Source of the DNA: a virus
Virus record (IMG/VR): IMGVR_UViG_3300038441_001201
Location: 1-21,936 of that record
Direction: 5' to 3' (one strand)
Length of the DNA stretch: 21,936 nucleotides
Shown here: positions 14,539 through 20,053 of the stretch, piece by piece
Position numbering within the stretch: position 1 is the stretch's first letter
Layout: every line of letters starts with the position of its first letter
The notes under the pieces: model-generated
The model's database searches: none
Told to the model about the DNA's origin: nothing
What the model saw: the letters and a program-made list of their open reading frames with translations, nothing else
Position numbers and translations under genes: made by a program

Positions 14539-14744
14539 TTCCGCAGTTCTCCCAAGATATCGTCGACGAGCTGCGCGACGGAGTCCCCCTCGGCGACCAG
14601 GACGTCCCCGTTCCCGGTCATGACCTCCAGGCTGTAGACAACCGGGTCCACCAAACGGGCCAGGCCCCAGTTCGGGACCTCGTTCGGATAGGCGGCCCGA
14701 ATGGCGGCATCCAGCTCTTCGAGGCGTTCCCATTGCTGCTTCAT
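14535..14744 (-). CDS. Unknown protein, paralogue of the gene at 15202
   Basis: 69 residues; ATG at 14744 overlaps the previous stop (ATGA). The sequence WERLEELDAAIRAA, VPNWGLARLVDP and LVDDILGELRK lines up with WERLAELGPALRSS, RPVWGLERYDHP and AVENILGQLRT of the neighbour upstream. The two genes are thus tandem paralogues, this one being a shorter version without the N-terminal cysteine region. Small alpha/beta protein; no function recognised. Confidence 0.65.
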   Translation of the reverse strand: MKQQWERLEELDAAIRAAYPNEVPNWGLARLVDPVVYSLEVMTGNGDVLVAEGDSVAQLVDDILGELRK

Positions 14745-15202
14745 CGCGCAATCCGGACGTTGACCGGCTCGAATTCGCTCCCCTCGACTCCGATGCCGTC
14801 CGTGGTGACCCGATCACCCTCGGGGGGAGGGTTGGTTACTCCCTGGCGCTCCTGGGCCGCCGTTCGTAGTTGTCCGAGGATGTTCTCCACGGCATTCACG
14901 ACGGTCACCCGGAGGTCGCTCGCCATCATCTCGGGGTAGGTCGGTGGCTGGCCGGCATCCCAGACCTCGATCTCGTAGCCGGTTGGGGGATGGTCGTAGC
15001 GCTCCAGGCCCCACACCGGACGGGCGAACAGGCCACTACTTCGCAGGGCCGGACCGAGCTCCGCGAGGCGCTCCCACCTCTGGGGAGGCTCGGCCTTGCC
15101 GCAGGCGCAGGTCCAGGCATAGTCGCCATCTTCCATCTGGCCAGGAGTCGGGGCCTGGAGGTATTCGTGGTCATGTCCGGTCATACGCTGCCTCTCGTTC
15201 AT
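14741..15202 (-). CDS. Unknown protein with N-terminal Cys pair, paralogue of the gene at 14744
   Basis: 153 residues; ATG at 15202 overlaps the VRR-NUC stop (ATGA). The first 40 residues contain HDHEYLQAP and YAWTCACGKAEP, a possible half zinc site with nearby His. Then comes the module shared with the downstream neighbour (about residues 40-115). A polar C-terminus ends VNVRIAR. Soluble. Function unknown. Confidence 0.65.
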   Translation of the reverse strand: MNERQRMTGHDHEYLQAPTPGQMEDGDYAWTCACGKAEPPQRWERLAELGPALRSSGLFARPVWGLERYDHPPTGYEIEVWDAGQPPTYPEMMASDLRVTVVNAVENILGQLRTAAQERQGVTNPPPEGDRVTTDGIGVEGSEFEPVNVRIAR

Positions 15203-15579
15203 GGGTAACCTCGTAGGGTGCGATAGATCGAGCCAGAGTCCAGGTCGTGCGGGTACCAGAGGTAGGCCTCCTGCCCCGCAGTTGCGAACAGCTCGAGCAT
15301 GCGGACCTGCTCGTCCCGCAGGTGCCCGCTGTCGCTCTTCAGCTCGGCGAAGAGCACGCGCTGCTGCTTCGGGTGGACGAGGAACAGGTCGGGCCAGCCT
15401 GCGGCCAGGTCGCCCCGCGTTGGGGTGCGCCAGCGGCGACGGCTGTCCTGGAGCGGCTTCACGTACATGCCGCGCCATCCGAGCAGATGAGCCATGCAGG
15501 TGCCATCGCAGCGGGGTAGGAAGTACTCGTCCGAGCCGGCCTCGCACAGGATGGCACGACGGAGGTCAGCCTCCAGCAT
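15199..15579 (-). CDS. VRR-NUC domain nuclease
   Basis: 126 residues from ATG at 15579; a GTG at 15582 would add one residue. The gene overlaps the one upstream by 14 bases. Catalytic pattern of the PD-(D/E)xK VRR-NUC family: an N-terminal Glu (EADLRRAI), then RGDLAAGWPDLFLVH with Asp64, RVLFAELKSDSGHL with Glu79-x-Lys81, and RDEQVRMLELF with Gln91. Single-domain phage members of this length are thought to act on branched or flapped DNA during replication or recombination. The two extra cysteines (RCDGTC) are not part of the usual motif. Confidence 0.85.
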   Translation of the reverse strand: MLEADLRRAILCEAGSDEYFLPRCDGTCMAHLLGWRGMYVKPLQDSRRRWRTPTRGDLAAGWPDLFLVHPKQQRVLFAELKSDSGHLRDEQVRMLELFATAGQEAYLWYPHDLDSGSIYRTLRGYP

Positions 15580-15886
15580 CACGCAGCCAGGCGACGATGC
15601 GTTCGGGCGACCAGTGGTGATCGTCGTTCAGATGGATGACGGCAGCGATCGACCCACAACCGGCTGGGCACAGGATGGGTTCGGAGGTCACGCTCCACGA
15701 GCCGGTGAAACCACCGAGCATCGCGAAGCCGACCACGCAGGCCGCAGTGATGGGTTGCTTGGTGGCCTCCTCCCAGGGGACCTCACGACGACCGTTCCGG
15801 TAGTACGCACCATGCGCGACCTTCAACTCGGGGTAACGGGTGCGGGCCTTCTCGATCGCATCGGCTAAGGCAGCCGTATCGCTCAT
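15566..15886 (-). CDS. Unknown protein, 106 residues, Cys/His-containing
   Basis: ATG at 15886 overlaps the upstream stop (ATGA). An N-terminal helix (ALADAIEKARTRYPELK) is followed by AYYRNGRREVPWEEATKQP. A region ILCPAGCGSIAAVIHLNDDHHW with C-x3-C and several His, and a terminal helix WSPERIVAWLRDAGG, complete it. The terminal helix recalls short phage proteins whose EQIADWLR-type segments pack on a strand pair. Possibly metal-binding. Not assigned. Confidence 0.6.
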   Translation of the reverse strand: MSDTAALADAIEKARTRYPELKVAHGAYYRNGRREVPWEEATKQPITAACVVGFAMLGGFTGSWSVTSEPILCPAGCGSIAAVIHLNDDHHWSPERIVAWLRDAGG

Positions 15887-16257
15887 GGGGTAACTCCATG
15901 CTTCAGGTGGAAGGCGCAGCGCTTCGTCCAGGTCTTGCCATCGGCTGCTCGGGTGCAGCCGCACAGGAACGTCATCGGCAAGATGGGGGCAGCCACGGCA
16001 GGCGACTTCACCGCAACAGCGGCAGGCTCTGGGGCCACCTGCCGTGGCCTGGGATGCAGGATGTAGCGGCACAGCCGCCTGCGGCCATCGGGCAAGGTGC
16101 CCTGGTCGACCGTCTCGATCCGGTGCCCATCGAGTTTCAGGTGGAAGACGAGGTCCGCTGCGCGGGTGATCCCCTCGCGGTAGACGAGGTCGTGGTTGTC
16201 GACCCCCCGTGGGCCTGCCGCGATGAGCAGTTCCAGCAGCCGTTCGCGCTGGCTCAT
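15883..16257 (-). CDS. Winged-helix protein with cysteine-rich tail
   Basis: 124 residues; ATG at 16257 overlaps the stop of the membrane microprotein (ATGA). Residues 1-65 (QRERLLELLIAAGPRGVDNH, then LVYREGITRAADLVFHLKLD, then GHRIETVDQG) fit a winged helix-turn-helix. An Ala/Pro/Val linker (EPAAVAVKSPAVAAPILP) leads to a cysteine-containing end: FLCGCTRAADGKTWTKRCAF plus HLKHG. This combination suggests a DNA-binding regulator or replication accessory with a metal-binding tail. Target unknown. Confidence 0.65.
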   Translation of the reverse strand: MSQRERLLELLIAAGPRGVDNHDLVYREGITRAADLVFHLKLDGHRIETVDQGTLPDGRRRLCRYILHPRPRQVAPEPAAVAVKSPAVAAPILPMTFLCGCTRAADGKTWTKRCAFHLKHGVTP

Positions 16258-16361
16258 CGGCCGCGCCACAGCAGGTAGGCCGTGATCAGGAAGTAGGCGA
16301 GGACGCAGACCAGCACGATGCCCGAGAGGATGTAGTACCAGTCCGGTGCTGCGTAGCTCAC
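16254..16361 (-). CDS. 35-residue single-pass membrane microprotein
   Basis: GTG at 16361 overlaps the previous stop (GTGA), and the TGA overlaps the next ATG (ATGA), so the frame exactly fills the gap between two genes. The product has a polar start (SYAAPDWYY), a hydrophobic span (ILSGIVLVCVLAYFLITAYL) and a basic end (WRGR). This is a single membrane helix with the basic end presumably cytoplasmic. Function unknown. Confidence 0.7.
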   Translation of the reverse strand: MSYAAPDWYYILSGIVLVCVLAYFLITAYLLWRGR

Positions 16362-16573
16362 TTCCCGGTCTCCCGCAGCAGCGCATCGGCAGCCTGGATG
16401 GCTCGCCGCCAGCCTTCCTCGAAGCCTTGCTGGATCAGGTTCTCGATGTAGTCGTGATCCGCCGCGCCGGTCGTATCCGGCAGCGTGTCCATGCGGTACC
16501 GGGCGAACTGGGTGGCTGCCTCGGCAATGGAGCCTAGGGCGAGCAGCCGTGCCCGAATGTCGGTGGTGGTCAT
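16358..16573 (-). CDS. Unknown helical protein, 71 residues
   Basis: The start is supported by AAGGAAGGA followed by AACGGA before the ATG. It is the first gene after the 16718-16746 promoter. Predicted helices: TTDIRARLLALGSIAEAATQ and NLIQQGFEEGWRRAIQAADA. Soluble; no cysteines; no family recognised. Confidence 0.65.
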   Translation of the reverse strand: MTTTDIRARLLALGSIAEAATQFARYRMDTLPDTTGAADHDYIENLIQQGFEEGWRRAIQAADALLRETGK

Positions 16574-16717
16574 GCTTCCGTTCCTTCCTTCATGTGGTGC
16601 CGGTGCGCCACTCCCGGCCTTTCATCCCCTCGGCCTTGCGGCTCCCTTCCCGTGTGCCTGGCGGCAGTGACGGTCTTTCGGGTTCCCGGTTGCCCGGAGA
16701 GGGTGGGCGACCTGATC

Positions 16718-16746
16718 ACGATACGCCACCTGGCGCGGTCTGTAAA
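16718..16746 (-). promoter_or_regulatory. Leftward sigma70-type early promoter
   Basis: On the minus strand TTTACA (16746-16741) and TATCGT (16723-16718) are separated by exactly 17 bases. The -35 matches five of six consensus bases and is preceded by CCCC, as in the promoter at 18809-18837. Transcription would begin near 16711 and read into the gene at 16573 after a leader of about 135 bases, which holds no convincing gene. Confidence 0.6.
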
Positions 16747-16752
16747 GGGGTC

Positions 16753-16833
16753 TCAGCCGAGCATCCCCCGAGAGTTGCCGCCCCACCAGAGTGCGCCACC
16801 CAGAGCGCCGAGCCTGAACAGTCGCCAGAACAT
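16753..16833 (-). CDS. 26-residue membrane microprotein
   Basis: AAGGAGG lies seven bases before the ATG, one of the best ribosome-binding sites in the region. The ATG shares its A with the preceding TGA (TGATG). The product, starting MFWRLFRLGALGGALWWGG, is short and hydrophobic with Arg at the start, like small membrane-associated peptides. It ends just before the promoter that drives the next transcription unit. Function unknown. Confidence 0.55.
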   Translation of the reverse strand: MFWRLFRLGALGGALWWGGNSRGMLG

Positions 16834-17027
16834 CAGAAGACCCTCCTTGCACCGTAGCCGCAGAGCCGATCCCCGCAGCATCGTCCGGCGTACTTGCGAT
16901 GGGCGCGGCAGCGGGTGGTCGCCGCCTGCGTGAACAGGACGACGGGGCACCCGCGCCATTCGCACTTCATGACGTTGGGGAAGCCGCGAGCGGCGGCGCG
17001 CTGGATGAGCGGCAGGGTGTTGGTCAC
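16833..17027 (-). CDS. Small Cys-rich zinc-finger-like protein
   Basis: 64 residues from a GTG at 17027 overlapping the previous stop (GTGA). Metal-type spacing is visible: CEWRGC, then TTRCRAHRKYAGRCCGDRLC, with the basic residues of a nucleic-acid-binding finger. No further motif. Function unknown. Confidence 0.65.
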   Translation of the reverse strand: MTNTLPLIQRAAARGFPNVMKCEWRGCPVVLFTQAATTRCRAHRKYAGRCCGDRLCGYGARRVF

Positions 17028-17263
17028 TTGATCGTGACCTGGCTGCTCTTGACGATCACCTGGCCGTAGAAGCGCCGATCACGCTCCGGGTCCGGCCCTA
17101 CGAAGAAGTAGGTGCCATCCGGGGCTTGATCGACCGGCCCATCGTACTCGTTGCCGAAGAACGAGGTCGCCTGTAGCGAGACGGTCTGGCCTGCTGCCAG
17201 GGCCTCCTTGACGGCCTTCTTCGACTTGGGCCTCCGGTAGTCCACGTAGATGCCTTGCGTCAT
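17024..17263 (-). CDS. Unknown beta-rich protein, 79 residues
   Basis: ATG at 17263 is preceded by GGGAAGG and AACGGA. An in-frame GTG at 17329 would lengthen it by 22 residues but lies in a hairpin stem. The N-terminus is basic (YVDYRRPKSKKAVKEALAAG), followed by strands VSLQATSFFGNEYDG, GTYFFVGPDPERDRRFYGQV and IVKSSQVTIK. Similar to small phage proteins of unknown function. Soluble. Confidence 0.65.
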   Translation of the reverse strand: MTQGIYVDYRRPKSKKAVKEALAAGQTVSLQATSFFGNEYDGPVDQAPDGTYFFVGPDPERDRRFYGQVIVKSSQVTIK

Positions 17264-17319
17264 GTCCGTTCCTTCCCTTGTGACCTGCCTCATCAGCACC
17301 GGGTGGTCGGTTCCGGCGG

Positions 17320-17352
17320 ACCAGCCCACGCTCCTTTCCTACGAGGGCTGGT
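17320..17352. repeat. Eight-pair inverted repeat between early genes
   Basis: ACCAGCCC (17320-17327) and GGGCTGGT (17345-17352) pair perfectly around a 17-base loop. On the minus strand the loop carries AGGAAAGGAG and the alternative GTG start at 17329 borders the stem, so the structure could hide a ribosome-binding site. It may otherwise be an intercistronic processing or termination element. Confidence 0.5.
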
Positions 17353-17364
17353 TTCGGCTTGGGA

Positions 17365-17565
17365 TCATCCATAGGCGGGCCGGTAGCGGTCCTGGATCGG
17401 GAATGCCTTGTCACGTGCCAAGCGGGCGACCGTTGGCAACGGGTGCCGTGCGCAGGCCACCTTCAGCCGGCAGCGCAGGCAGGGGGTGGGTGGCTTCATG
17501 GACTGGTCCACCGAGGCGGTTCCTCGCCGAATACGGCCCGGTAAACGATGACCCTCGGTGCTCAC
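17365..17565 (-). CDS. Small basic protein with CxxC...C motif
   Basis: 66 residues; GTG at 17565 overlaps the previous stop (GTGA). An internal ATG at 17499 is a possible later start. Cysteines in PCLRCRLKVACARH suggest a zinc knuckle; the rest is Arg/Pro-rich and basic. Function unknown. Confidence 0.55.
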   Translation of the reverse strand: MSTEGHRLPGRIRRGTASVDQSMKPPTPCLRCRLKVACARHPLPTVARLARDKAFPIQDRYRPAYG

Positions 17566-17744
17566 TTGGCGACCTCCAGTACGATCTCGTAGCGGCCATC
17601 AGCGAGCCGCTCGTGGTACAGCACCCGAGCCGTGAGTGCTGCGGGATGCCCTGCGGCCTGAGCCTTGCGGCGGGCCGTTGGTTTGGCAAGGTCGAGGGTG
17701 GGAGCCGAGACGATGTAGGAGCGACCTTCCGGTGCGGGCAGCAT
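17562..17744 (-). CDS. Unknown 60-residue protein
   Basis: ATG at 17744 shares its A with the previous TGA (TGATG); a GTG three bases earlier is also possible. The sequence alternates strands and a helix (SYIVSAPTLDL, TARRKAQAAGHPAAL, RVLYHERLADGRYEIVLEVA) and could be a small ferredoxin-like or ACT-like alpha/beta fold. No catalytic residues stand out. Unknown. Confidence 0.6.
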   Translation of the reverse strand: MLPAPEGRSYIVSAPTLDLAKPTARRKAQAAGHPAALTARVLYHERLADGRYEIVLEVAK

Positions 17745-18073
17745 CACAGTCGCTCGGCATTGGCATACGCGATATGGACCGGCATACCCTCGTGGACTAC
17801 CGCATACTCAGCGTTGTGGGCATGAGCGTCGTCGCTGGTGAACACGGTCCCTACCGGGATCGTGTGCGTGCGGCCGATCCCCCACCGCAGTTCGGAAATC
17901 GTTCGGATAAGGACGACGGTGCGGTTCGCGAGGTGCTCGGGGGAGGCGATGTGGGCGGCGATAGCCTCGGAGTCCCATAGGCGACCGCGGCGCTCGGCGA
18001 TGGAATAGGTGCGGTCGCAGCGCGAGCCGCGTGGGGCCGGGCAGCCCAGGTGAGTGCGGGGGTCGTAGTTCAT
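17744..18073 (-). CDS. Unknown protein with N-terminal Cys pair
   Basis: 109 residues; ATG at 18073 overlaps the upstream stop in a TGATG junction. The N-terminus HLGCPAPRGSRCDRTYS could be a partial zinc site, and HIASPEHLANRTV follows. The C-terminal half is beta-rich (ELRWGIGRTHTIPVGTVF, then AHAHNAEYAVVHEGMPVHIA). Soluble. Function unknown. Confidence 0.6.
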   Translation of the reverse strand: MNYDPRTHLGCPAPRGSRCDRTYSIAERRGRLWDSEAIAAHIASPEHLANRTVVLIRTISELRWGIGRTHTIPVGTVFTSDDAHAHNAEYAVVHEGMPVHIAYANAERL

Positions 18074-18366
18074 CACAGGACCTGGAAGCCTGCGTCGGCC
18101 AACTCATCCGCGACGAACGTCAGGTCGGACTTCAGGTTGAGCGCTAGCCAGCGGGCAGCCATCGGGCCATCGAACAGGCCCCAGGTGAGGTCTTCGTTGT
18201 CCTCGCCGGTGGTCATGACCGCGATCCCCTGGCCATCCACGACGATTGCTGTGGGCTGCCCGTCGACGGTGGCCTCCCAGGTGATGATCGGGTCGCGGCC
18301 GTCGCTGAACGGCTCGGCTCCCGGGAAGATCTCCTGATCGGACTCGGTGAAAGGCTGAAACATCAT
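18073..18366 (-). CDS. Unknown acidic beta-rich protein, 97 residues
   Basis: Two consecutive ATGs open the frame at 18366 and 18363; GGAG of AACGGAGCGC is closer to the usual distance from the second. Acidic, with strands IITWEATVDGQPTAIVVDG and LTWGLFDGPMAARWLAL, and a final helix FVADELADAGFQVL. Possible small anti-host or regulatory protein by position (second gene of the early operon) but nothing in the sequence proves it. Confidence 0.6.
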   Translation of the reverse strand: MMFQPFTESDQEIFPGAEPFSDGRDPIITWEATVDGQPTAIVVDGQGIAVMTTGEDNEDLTWGLFDGPMAARWLALNLKSDLTFVADELADAGFQVL

Positions 18367-18401
18367 GCGCTCCGTTGTCTTCGCTTGGCCTGCCTCATCG
18401 G

Positions 18402-18440
18402 GCGTGGACGGCCAGTTCCACGCGACCGCCCGAAGGCGGT
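18402..18440. repeat. Two adjacent hairpins in an early intercistronic gap
   Basis: GCGTGGA (18402-18408) pairs with TCCACGC (18417-18423) around eight bases. Immediately beyond, ACCGCC (18425-18430) pairs with GGCGGT (18435-18440) around CGAA, which on the minus strand is a UUCG tetraloop. They follow the stop of the first early gene (18446) by five bases. Candidate transcript-processing, stability or attenuation element; no U-tract on the minus strand. Confidence 0.55.
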
Positions 18441-18445
18441 TTCGG

Positions 18446-18802
18446 CTACAGCCGTTCGATCACCTCCTTCGCGGCTGCCTTCGCAGCGGGTGCTGAGCCC
18501 CGCCACTCCTTTCCGTAGTAGCAGTCTAGGCAGACAGACCGACCTCGATAGCCGCGCCGACGTTCGACCGTCCCGTAGCGGAGTGGCTTCCCGTGGAAGG
18601 CCGCATGGGCGGCTTCGCTGGCCTTGACACGACGGGCCGCGACCTCGCCCGCAGCAGCAAGCCGAAGCTCGATGGCGGGAACGTCGGTTAGGTCAGGGAT
18701 CGGCGACGCATGAAGCGTCGCGAGGTCGGCGTCGGTCAGGGTGCCGAGGTAGTCGTACATCGCCTGACCGCGCATCACAGCCGCTTGATCGGAGGGCTTC
18801 AT
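18446..18802 (-). CDS. First gene of the leftward early operon, unknown
   Basis: 118 residues. The ATG lies six bases after a -10 element, so its mRNA is probably leaderless; no ribosome-binding site would be needed. Helical N-terminal half (MKPSDQAAVMRGQAMYDYLG, IELRLAAAGEVAARRVKASE) followed by RRRGYRGRSVCLDCYYGKEW, a basic segment with a C-x2-C pair, and a terminal helix AAKAAAKEVIERL. First early genes of phages often encode host-takeover or regulatory proteins; here that is only inference. Confidence 0.65.
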   Translation of the reverse strand: MKPSDQAAVMRGQAMYDYLGTLTDADLATLHASPIPDLTDVPAIELRLAAAGEVAARRVKASEAAHAAFHGKPLRYGTVERRRGYRGRSVCLDCYYGKEWRGSAPAAKAAAKEVIERL

Positions 18803-18808
18803 GAGAGT

Positions 18809-18837
18809 ATCTTACGACATCCAGTGCCGTTTGTAAA
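18809..18837 (-). promoter_or_regulatory. Leftward early promoter with leaderless start
   Basis: TTTACA (18837-18832) and TAAGAT (18814-18809) on the minus strand are 17 bases apart, with CCCC before the -35. The expected start, six to seven bases after the -10, coincides with the A of the ATG at 18802. The arrangement matches leaderless transcription, common in high-GC Gram-positive bacteria. Confidence 0.65.
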
Positions 18838-18846
18838 GGGGGTTAG

Positions 18847-18893
18847 ACCGGTTGATTCAAACCTAATGTGAGTGAATGCCTTTCCAACCGGCA
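18847..18893. promoter_or_regulatory. Divergent region between early and lysis operons
   Basis: The 193-base gap between the leftward early gene and the rightward membrane genes holds an inverted repeat, CCGGTT (18849-18854) and AACCGG (18888-18893), around AT-richer DNA. It sits beside the early promoter and could be a protein-binding site. A possible rightward -10 (TAATGT, 18864-18869) lacks a good -35, so a lysis promoter is not firmly identified. Confidence 0.35.
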
Positions 18894-18995
18894 AGTGAGG
18901 GGGTAAGGTTCGCCCCGTGGCTGCGTTCACCGTATGCCTGGCGTCGTGTCGGGCCGCCTGGCCTCCTCCGGCGGTCCCGGACGCCTAACAGGGAT

Positions 18996-19196
18996 GTGGA
19001 CGACAGCGGTTTCACACCGTACCGCCAGGCCCTGGCCGTCCTCATGTTCTCGGTCGTCGCCTTGATCGTCGTGGCGGACTCGATCGGGATCGGCCGACGA
19101 GTGGATCCGGTGGTGCTGGGCATCCTCGTGACGACCGGCTCGGCCCTTATCGCGGTCGACGTGCGTGACTTCATCCGAGACATCACGAGCCGATGA
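18996..19196 (+). CDS. Two-segment membrane protein, lysis module
   Basis: About 66 residues from a GTG at 18996; a longer frame from ATG 18876 is open but its added N-terminus is Arg/Pro-rich and looks non-coding. Two hydrophobic spans (ALAVLMFSVVALIVVA and PVVLGILVTTGSALIAV) with a short polar turn between (DSIGIGRRVD) and a charged tail DVRDFIRDITSR. This hairpin topology resembles small holin-type proteins, and it opens a run of membrane genes before a peptidoglycan-acting enzyme. The stop overlaps the next ATG. Confidence 0.55.
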   Translation: MDDSGFTPYRQALAVLMFSVVALIVVADSIGIGRRVDPVVLGILVTTGSALIAVDVRDFIRDITSR

Positions 19197-19483
19197 TGGA
19201 TAACCTTCACCTGCCTGATGTCATCAGTCTGCCCGAGGCGATAGCCGTCATCGTCCTCGGGGTCGGGACCGGCTTCTGGTTGTGGCGCCGGGGGCCGATC
19301 AGGCTTGGGATCGCCTGGGTGGCGGGGACCGTGTTCTTCGGGCTGATGGTCGCTTCTCGGGTGCTGCTATACCCCGAGGAACCGATGCTCGCTCAACTGC
19401 GGGCTTGGACGCTCGTGCTGTTCACCCTGTACTGCGCCACGATCGGCGCGACCTGGCGCACTCTCGATCACGTCGCGCATTGA
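19193..19483 (+). CDS. Three-segment membrane protein
   Basis: 96 residues; ATG at 19193 overlaps the previous TGA, with a second ATG three bases later. Hydrophobic spans: AIAVIVLGVGTGFWLW, LGIAWVAGTVFFGLMVAS and LRAWTLVLFTLYCATIGA, joined by short loops with Arg (WRRGPIRLG). Three helices in under 100 residues is common for holins and small phage membrane proteins. Its exact role in lysis is unknown. Confidence 0.65.
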   Translation: MMDNLHLPDVISLPEAIAVIVLGVGTGFWLWRRGPIRLGIAWVAGTVFFGLMVASRVLLYPEEPMLAQLRAWTLVLFTLYCATIGATWRTLDHVAH

Positions 19484-19830
19484 CGACCGATGCCATCACC
19501 GTCCCGGCTGGCCTCATCCTCATCGCCCTCATCGCGGCCGTCGTCGCACCGATTGCCCTCGTCCTGGTCATGTCCGGCGTCCATGCCCGTGAGCGACAGG
19601 CGGACTGGCACCGCTCGGTCATGCTGGAAGGCAAGCTTGACAGCGTCCATATGCTCGTCAACAGCAACCTGACGACCATCATGCAGAACGAGCTCTCCGC
19701 TCTGCAGGCACTCGCAGCCCTGTTGCGTATCCCGCACGACCCGTATGCTGGAGAGCCTGAGCTACCTGTCCTCGAGCAGCGCATCGAAGTGCTCCGCGAG
19801 GATCTGGAGAACAGGATCACGAAAGACTGA
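19480..19830 (+). CDS. Membrane-anchored coiled-coil protein
   Basis: 116 residues from a TTG at 19480 overlapping the previous TGA (TTGA). One N-terminal membrane helix (GLILIALIAAVVAPIALVLV), a basic juxtamembrane segment (HARERQADWHRS), then an amphipathic coiled coil (MLEGKLDSVHMLVNSNLTTI, LSALQALAALLRI) and a C-terminal helix EQRIEVLREDLENRI. The shape recalls inner-membrane spanin-like or holin-associated proteins, but the VNSNLTT segment also occurs in unassigned phage membrane proteins. Position among lysis genes favours a lysis role. Confidence 0.65.
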   Translation: MTTDAITVPAGLILIALIAAVVAPIALVLVMSGVHARERQADWHRSVMLEGKLDSVHMLVNSNLTTIMQNELSALQALAALLRIPHDPYAGEPELPVLEQRIEVLREDLENRITKD

Positions 19831-19834
19831 TGCC

Positions 19835-20053
19835 GTGCCGCAACAGACCGCCGATGTCATCGCCCTCATCCTCACCGGTGTCGTCGCCGTCGTCGTGCTG
19901 CTCACCGCGGTCGGCGTCATCTGGATCGAGATCACGCAGCCTCGGGGGGAGATCGACCAGGCTGTCGACGCCATCGGGCGCATCCTCGCGGCGCTGGTCG
20001 CCGCTCTCGTGGGCTACATGGCCGGACGCAAGGTGAACGGAGGAGGTTCCTGA
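19835..20053 (+). CDS. Small two-segment membrane protein
   Basis: 72 residues from a GTG at 19835. Hydrophobic spans VIALILTGVVAVVVLLTAVG and ILAALVAALVGYMAG flank a polar EITQPRGEIDQAVDAIG loop, and the protein ends in Gly and Lys (GRKVNGGGS). The two-helix form fits holin-like or pore-forming peptides. It precedes the cysteine peptidase with a TGATG junction, so the two are translationally coupled. A holin or pinholin role is plausible, not proven. Confidence 0.6.
   Translation: MPQQTADVIALILTGVVAVVVLLTAVGVIWIEITQPRGEIDQAVDAIGRILAALVAALVGYMAGRKVNGGGS

Noticed and set aside
16590-16625. Eleven-codon frame (MKGREWRTGTT) in the leader of the gene at 16573
   Set aside because: Too short to support alone; no strong ribosome-binding site. 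It could be a leader peptide but is not claimed.
18876-18995. N-terminal extension of the first lysis-module membrane protein to ATG 18876
   Set aside because: The added 40 residues are Arg/Pro-rich and unlike a membrane protein; a GTG at 18996 just before the first hydrophobic span fits better, although its ribosome-binding site is weak.
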